64,000 nt of DNA from Oscillospiraceae bacterium (lineage in GTDB: Bacteria; Bacillota; Clostridia; Oscillospirales; Oscillospiraceae): the NCBI GenBank assembly GCA_017540645.1, contig JAFYAQ010000023.1:1-64000 (forward strand), written 5' to 3'. The position numbers and the translations under genes were made by a program. This document shows, piece by piece, positions 60,809 through 64,000 of the stretch. Below the pieces are notes generated by a model, which saw only the letters and a list, made by a program, of their open reading frames with translations, did no database searches and was not told the DNA's origin. Numbering within the stretch: position 1 is the stretch's first letter; the number at the start of each line of letters is the position of its first letter.

Positions 60809-61260
60809 CCCACGCCATAATGCTGGAAGGCATGAAAAAAGCCCTGGCCCTGGCCAGGGAGGCGGCTGCGGAGGGGGAGATCCCCGTGGGCTGCGTGATC
60901 ACGGCAGCGGACGGGCAGGTGCTGGGCCGGGGCCGGAACCGGCGGGAACGGGACCACGACGCCACCGCCCACGCGGAGATCGAGGCCATCCGGGAGGCCT
61001 GCGGCCGGCGGGGGAGCTGGCGGCTCAATGACTGCGCCCTGTTCGTGACGCTGGAGCCCTGCCCCATGTGCGCCGGGGCCATCCTGAACGCCCGCATCCC
61101 CACGGTGGTCTACGGGGCCCGGGAGCCCAAGAGCGGCTCTCTGGGGAGCGTGATCGACCTCTTCTTTGAGCCCTACGGCTTTCAGCCGGAGGTGTACGGC
61201 GGCGTCCTGGAGCAGGAGTGCGCCGCCCTGCTGCGGGAATTCTTCACTCTCCGGCGCTGA
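60805..61260 (+). CDS. tadA: tRNA(adenine34) deaminase
   Basis: Converts A34 to inosine in tRNA-Arg(ACG). 151 residues with the zinc deaminase motifs HAE (56-58) and PCPMCAGA (85-92), and the start EGEIPVGCVI. AGGAGG precedes ATG 60805. It ends the operon of phosphoesterase, SDR, acyltransferase and tadA, with overlapping starts at two of the joints. Followed by a terminator at 61277-61324 that itself belongs to a duplicated segment. Confidence 0.96.
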   Translation: MTHAIMLEGMKKALALAREAAAEGEIPVGCVITAADGQVLGRGRNRRERDHDATAHAEIEAIREACGRRGSWRLNDCALFVTLEPCPMCAGAILNARIPTVVYGAREPKSGSLGSVIDLFFEPYGFQPEVYGGVLEQECAALLREFFTLRR

Positions 61261-61270
61261 CTGATTCATG

Positions 61271-61567
61271 AAAGATCGGCGCTGTCCTCCCTCCCTCGCG
61301 GAGGGGAGACAGCGCCGGTCTTTTATCTTATCTGTCCGTTGCCCCGGACGATGTATTTGTAGCTGTTCAGCTCCTCCAGACCCATGGGGCCCCGGGCGTG
61401 GAGCTTCTGGGTGGAGATGCCCATCTCGCAGCCCAGGCCGAACTCGCCCCCGTCCGTAAAGCGGGTGGAGACGTTCACATACACCGCCGCGGAGTCCACC
61501 AGGGCGGTGAAGCGACGGGCGTTTTCCTCGCTGCGGGTCAGGATCGCCTCGCTGTGGCCGGTGGAGT
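61271..61567 (-). pseudogene. proA: Truncated duplicate of the proA 3' end
   Basis: Positions 61271-61567 repeat 62646-62941 at close to 99 percent: I see three substitutions and one 1-base indel. It encodes the last 80 or so residues of ProA ([18 protein letters not shown] to the GNGQIR end, stop at 61323) plus the downstream hairpin. The three coding differences (GGT/GGG, TCC/TCT, GTC/GTG) are all synonymous. A new, unrelated 5' extension with an ATG could allow translation of a 115-residue product, but it has no good RBS, so it is called a pseudogene. Confidence 0.85.
61277..61324 (+). terminator. Terminator after tadA (in duplicated segment)
   Basis: 10-bp stem (61277-61286 with 61308-61317) enclosing a C/G-rich inner hairpin, then TCTTTTA. 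Confidence 0.7.
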
Positions 61568-62645
61568 AGTTTCTCCATGACCACATAACCGGTTCCCGTT
61601 CTTTGTCAAGGGGCGGCCCGGACGCCATTTCGGGAGTTGCGTTTTCCTTTTGATTCTGGTATACTGTCATTGGAGGACATGGATGCCTGCCGCGAAAGCT
61701 GTTCGCTTAGCGCAACTGGCTCTGTGTCTTCTGTTTTTCTTCTGCTCCCGGTCATAGACTGCATCATTTCTCGGGACAAAGATTATTTCTTTATTATGTT
61801 GGGGTTAAAAAGCCGCAATCGGGTCTTCTTCACGGGGATTCTACGAACAATAACGCCGCTCATTTACCCATCAACATCAGCAAAATATACGTTATCACCA
61901 GTGGGTTCGGCACCTGTACGGGGAGGCAGAAGAGCCTCGAGTCCGTATATAATAAAAACGCGCGCCGACACCACTGGTGACAAAATCAATGTAGCTTAGA
62001 AATAGCGATTTGTCAATAAGAGAACGGCAACATATTCCGTTTGTTACGCTGTTTCTGACAGATGCCTTGGGCTCTCTCGCGCCCTCCTGTCTGCCGGCGG
62101 TCCGCCACCTCCGCGCTGGCCCGGCCCTCTTTTTTGTATTGCTTTCTGTCCCGTTTTCTGTTACACTATTATCGTACGGAAGAACCAGCAGCAAGTCCGG
62201 ACGGCGTGTCGCCCGAGGCAACGTGCTCTGGGTCTTCTGTTTTTTTATCTTCAGCCCTATCGATTCTAAGATGGGCTTTAGCTTCTCCGGTGTAACGTCC
62301 TCATCCATGACTACATTTCCGTGCTGATCCACCGCCGCCCGCGGCGGCCCCCGGGGTGCTCTCCTGCCCGCCGGCGGTCTGGCTCTCCACCTGGCTTCCG
62401 ATGGCGGCGCGCACTTCGTCCACGGTCTCCCCGTTGGCCCGGCCCGCCATTTTGGGGTTGATATTTTCGAAACTATCGAGTACACTATTAGTAGAAGATC
62501 GAGTATTGCCCAAGCCATCATTTTTGGCTTGCGTCACGTCGGCATGTAAAGTCCGCCGGGTACTCGGTCTTTCTATTTGTTCATCGCTCTCGGTTTCCAG
62601 AAGGGCGTCCGACGGTTCGGCTTTCCACCCGGCTGTCGATCCGCA
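61568..62645. other. Gene debris between the two proA ends, about 1.08 kb
   Basis: No intact gene recognised. The composition is AT-richer than the flanks, and the stretch 61890-61985 holds an imperfect inverted repeat (ATCACCAGTGG...CGGC with GCCG...CCACTGGTGAC). Minus-strand pieces of coding look occur at 62301-62645 and 61990-62330 in different frames, for example GRANGETVDEVRAAIGSQVE and VVMDEDVTPEKLKPILESIG, as if one gene had been frameshifted. Likely the remains of an inserted element. Confidence 0.5.
61895..62537 (-). pseudogene. Frameshifted unknown protein fragment
   Basis: Two overlapping minus-strand frames together look like a degraded gene: one frame (62537 to 62301) gives MTQAKNDGLGN...FENINPKMAGRANGETVDEV...TAGGQESTPGAA, and another (about 62330 to 61895) gives AVDQHGNVVMDEDVTPEKLKPILESIGLKIKKQK. 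The reading switch is near 62330, inside a GC-rich string. Family not recognised. The first frame is also open through 62645 without a start, so the 5' end appears lost to the proA-side junction. Confidence 0.4.
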
Positions 62646-62651
62646 AAAGAT

Positions 62652-62698
62652 CGGCGCTGTCCTCCCTCCCTCGCGGAGGGGAGACAGCGCCGGTTTTT
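62652..62698. terminator. Hairpin downstream of proA
   Basis: 10-bp stem (62652-62661 with 62683-62692) with an inner C/G hairpin, the same structure as at 61277-61324; T-run on the plus strand side. Confidence 0.6.
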
Positions 62699-63953
62699 AT
62701 CTTATCTGTCCGTTGCCCCGGACGATGTATTTGTAGCTGTTCAGCTCCTCCAGCCCCATGGGGCCCCGGGCGTGGAGCTTCTGGGTAGAGATGCCCATCT
62801 CGCAGCCCAGGCCGAACTCGCCCCCGTCCGTAAAGCGGGTGGACACGTTCACATACACCGCCGCGGAGTCCACCAGGGCGGTGAAGCGACGGGCGTTTTC
62901 CTCGCTGCGGGTCAGGATCGCCTCGCTGTGGCCGGTGGAGTGCCGGGCAATGTGCCCGATGGCGGCGTCCACGTCATCCACCACGGCCACGGCCAGGATA
63001 TAGTCCAGAAACTCCGTGTCGAAATCCGCCTCTCCCGCGGGGGTGCCGGGGATGATCTTCGCCGCGGCGCCGTCCAGCCGGAGCTCCACCGGGACCTGTC
63101 CCCGGGCCGCCCGCTCCCCGCACAGCCGCTCACGCAGCCGGGGCAGGAACTCCTCCGCGATGGAGCGGTGTACCAGCAGCACCTCCTCGGCGTTGCACAC
63201 GGAGGGGCGGCTGGTCTTGGCGTTTTCGATGATATCCAGGGCCTGGTCCTGGTCCGCCGTCTCGTCCACGAAGATGTGGCAGATGCCGGTGCCGGTCTGG
63301 ATGCAGGGCACCCGGGCGTTTTCCGTGCAGCGCCGGATCAGCCCCGCGCCGCCCCGGGGGATCAGCAGGTCGATATAGCCCACGGCCTGCATCAGCTCCT
63401 CGGCGCTCTCGTGGGAGGTGTCCTCCACAAAGCCCACCAGCTCCGCCGGCAGCCCCGCGTCCTCCAGGCCGTGGCGGATGGCGGCGACGATGGCGGCGTT
63501 GGAGCGGAAGGCTTCCCGGCCTCCCCGCAGCACCACCGCATTTCCCGACTTCAGGGCCAGCACCGCTGCGTCCGAGGTGACGTTGGGGCGGCTCTCATAG
63601 ATGATGGCCACCACGCCCAGGGGGACGGAGGTCTTTTCGATCACCAGGCCGTTGGGCCGCTCCACCCGGCGCAGCACCCGGCCCTCCGGATCCGGCAGGG
63701 CGGCGACCTCCCGCACGCCCTGGGCCATGGCGGCGATGCGCCCGCTCGTCAGGGTCAGGCGGTCGATCATCACCTCTCCGTAGCGCTCCCGGGCGGCGTC
63801 CACGTCCGCCCGGTTGGCCGCCAGGATCGTCTCCTGTTCGGCCAGCAGCCGGTCGGCGATGCGCTCCAGAGCCAGGTTTTTGCGCTCCCGGGAGGCGCTC
63901 AGCCTGGGCAGGGCGCTTTTTGTCTCGATAAGAACGTCTTTTGTTTTCTTCAC
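62697..63953 (-). CDS. proA: Gamma-glutamyl phosphate reductase
   Basis: Second step of proline synthesis, reducing gamma-glutamyl phosphate with NADPH to glutamate semialdehyde. 418 residues. ALDH-like fold with [41 protein letters not shown], the catalytic cysteine in [12 protein letters not shown] (about 253), and the C-terminal [16 protein letters not shown]. The start is GTG (63951-63953) with AGGAGGG upstream. Follows the probable proB by about 20 bases. Its last 240 or so bases exist again at 61323-61567. A hairpin at 62652-62692 follows. Confidence 0.96.
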   Translation of the reverse strand: MKKTKDVLIETKSALPRLSASRERKNLALERIADRLLAEQETILAANRADVDAARERYGEVMIDRLTLTSGRIAAMAQGVREVAALPDPEGRVLRRVERPNGLVIEKTSVPLGVVAIIYESRPNVTSDAAVLALKSGNAVVLRGGREAFRSNAAIVAAIRHGLEDAGLPAELVGFVEDTSHESAEELMQAVGYIDLLIPRGGAGLIRRCTENARVPCIQTGTGICHIFVDETADQDQALDIIENAKTSRPSVCNAEEVLLVHRSIAEEFLPRLRERLCGERAARGQVPVELRLDGAAAKIIPGTPAGEADFDTEFLDYILAVAVVDDVDAAIGHIARHSTGHSEAILTRSEENARRFTALVDSAAVYVNVSTRFTDGGEFGLGCEMGISTQKLHARGPMGLEELNSYKYIVRGNGQIR

Positions 63954-63974
63954 GGCGATTCCCTCCTGAAGTTT

Positions 63975-64000
63975 TTACCGGATATCCCCGGCGGCCAGCA
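63975..64000 (-). CDS. proB: Probable C-terminal end of glutamate 5-kinase (window edge)
   Basis: The last eight codons (reading LAAGDIR then TAA at 63975-63977) end about 20 bases before the proA start. Only the position and the usual proB-proA order support the name. Confidence 0.4.

Noticed and set aside
61568-62645. A prophage or intact transposon between the proA copies
   Set aside because: No transposase, integrase or phage structural gene can be read; only fragments.

Overview
The window looks like a GC-rich, anaerobic, spore-forming Bacillota chromosome, most like a gut or rumen Oscillospirales (Oscillospiraceae) member. The evidence is a dipicolinate synthase and a YpeB spore-germination gene, a Tyr-type T-box leader, pyruvate phosphate dikinase, an indolepyruvate:ferredoxin oxidoreductase, BspA-like leucine-rich surface proteins, and housekeeping genes of clostridial type. 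The taxonomic call is inference; no rRNA is present.

Layout. 1-8.1 kb: ppdK (cut by the window edge), a PNPOx-fold protein, mnmE with a VanY/LdcB-like peptidase, a two-gene minimal SUF (sufC plus one SufB/D-like scaffold), a flavin reductase, and rpsB-tsf. 8.3-14.8 kb: a giant secreted LRR/Big2 protein. 14.87-24.1 kb: a strong promoter and a T-box riboswitch whose specifier reads UAC (Tyr), then eight co-directional genes: acyl-CoA synthetase, Na+/solute symporter, iorA, iorB, paaK-like CoA ligase, tandem-ACT protein, aminotransferase and a small ABM protein. 24.2-28.0 kb: glgA-glgB. 28.0-35.3 kb: a nucleoside salvage block (udk, BMP-type ABC importer, deoD, tdk). 35.4-45.2 kb: a fused dipicolinate synthase (dpaA-dpaB), an FAH-family hydrolase, an AI-2E-family exporter, TspO, a three-gene unknown/MoxR/VWA operon, cstA and a small unknown gene. 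45.3-52.1 kb: a second giant secreted LRR protein, with InlB-type repeats, paralogous to the first at its N-terminus. 52.3-64 kb: tRNA-Val(GAC), a zinc-ribbon/Big2-like membrane protein, ypeB, gltX, a WecA/TagO-like transferase, three tiny overlapping genes, phosphoesterase-SDR-acyltransferase-tadA, then proA (and the last codons of probable proB) beside a duplicated proA 3' end separated from it by about 1.08 kb of gene debris.

The most interesting system is the T-box operon. A T-box turns transcription on when its cognate tRNA is uncharged. An operon for taking up an acid, activating it to CoA, reductively carboxylating the aryl-acetyl-CoA with IorAB and transaminating the aryl-pyruvate therefore makes sense as tyrosine synthesis from a scavenged aryl acid (4-hydroxyphenylacetate), not as amino acid breakdown. 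The other notable items are the single-chain dipicolinate synthase, the proA-end duplication whose differences are all synonymous, two hairpin-rich intergenic elements, a MoxR/VWA operon of unknown job, and the domain-shuffled giant protein pair.
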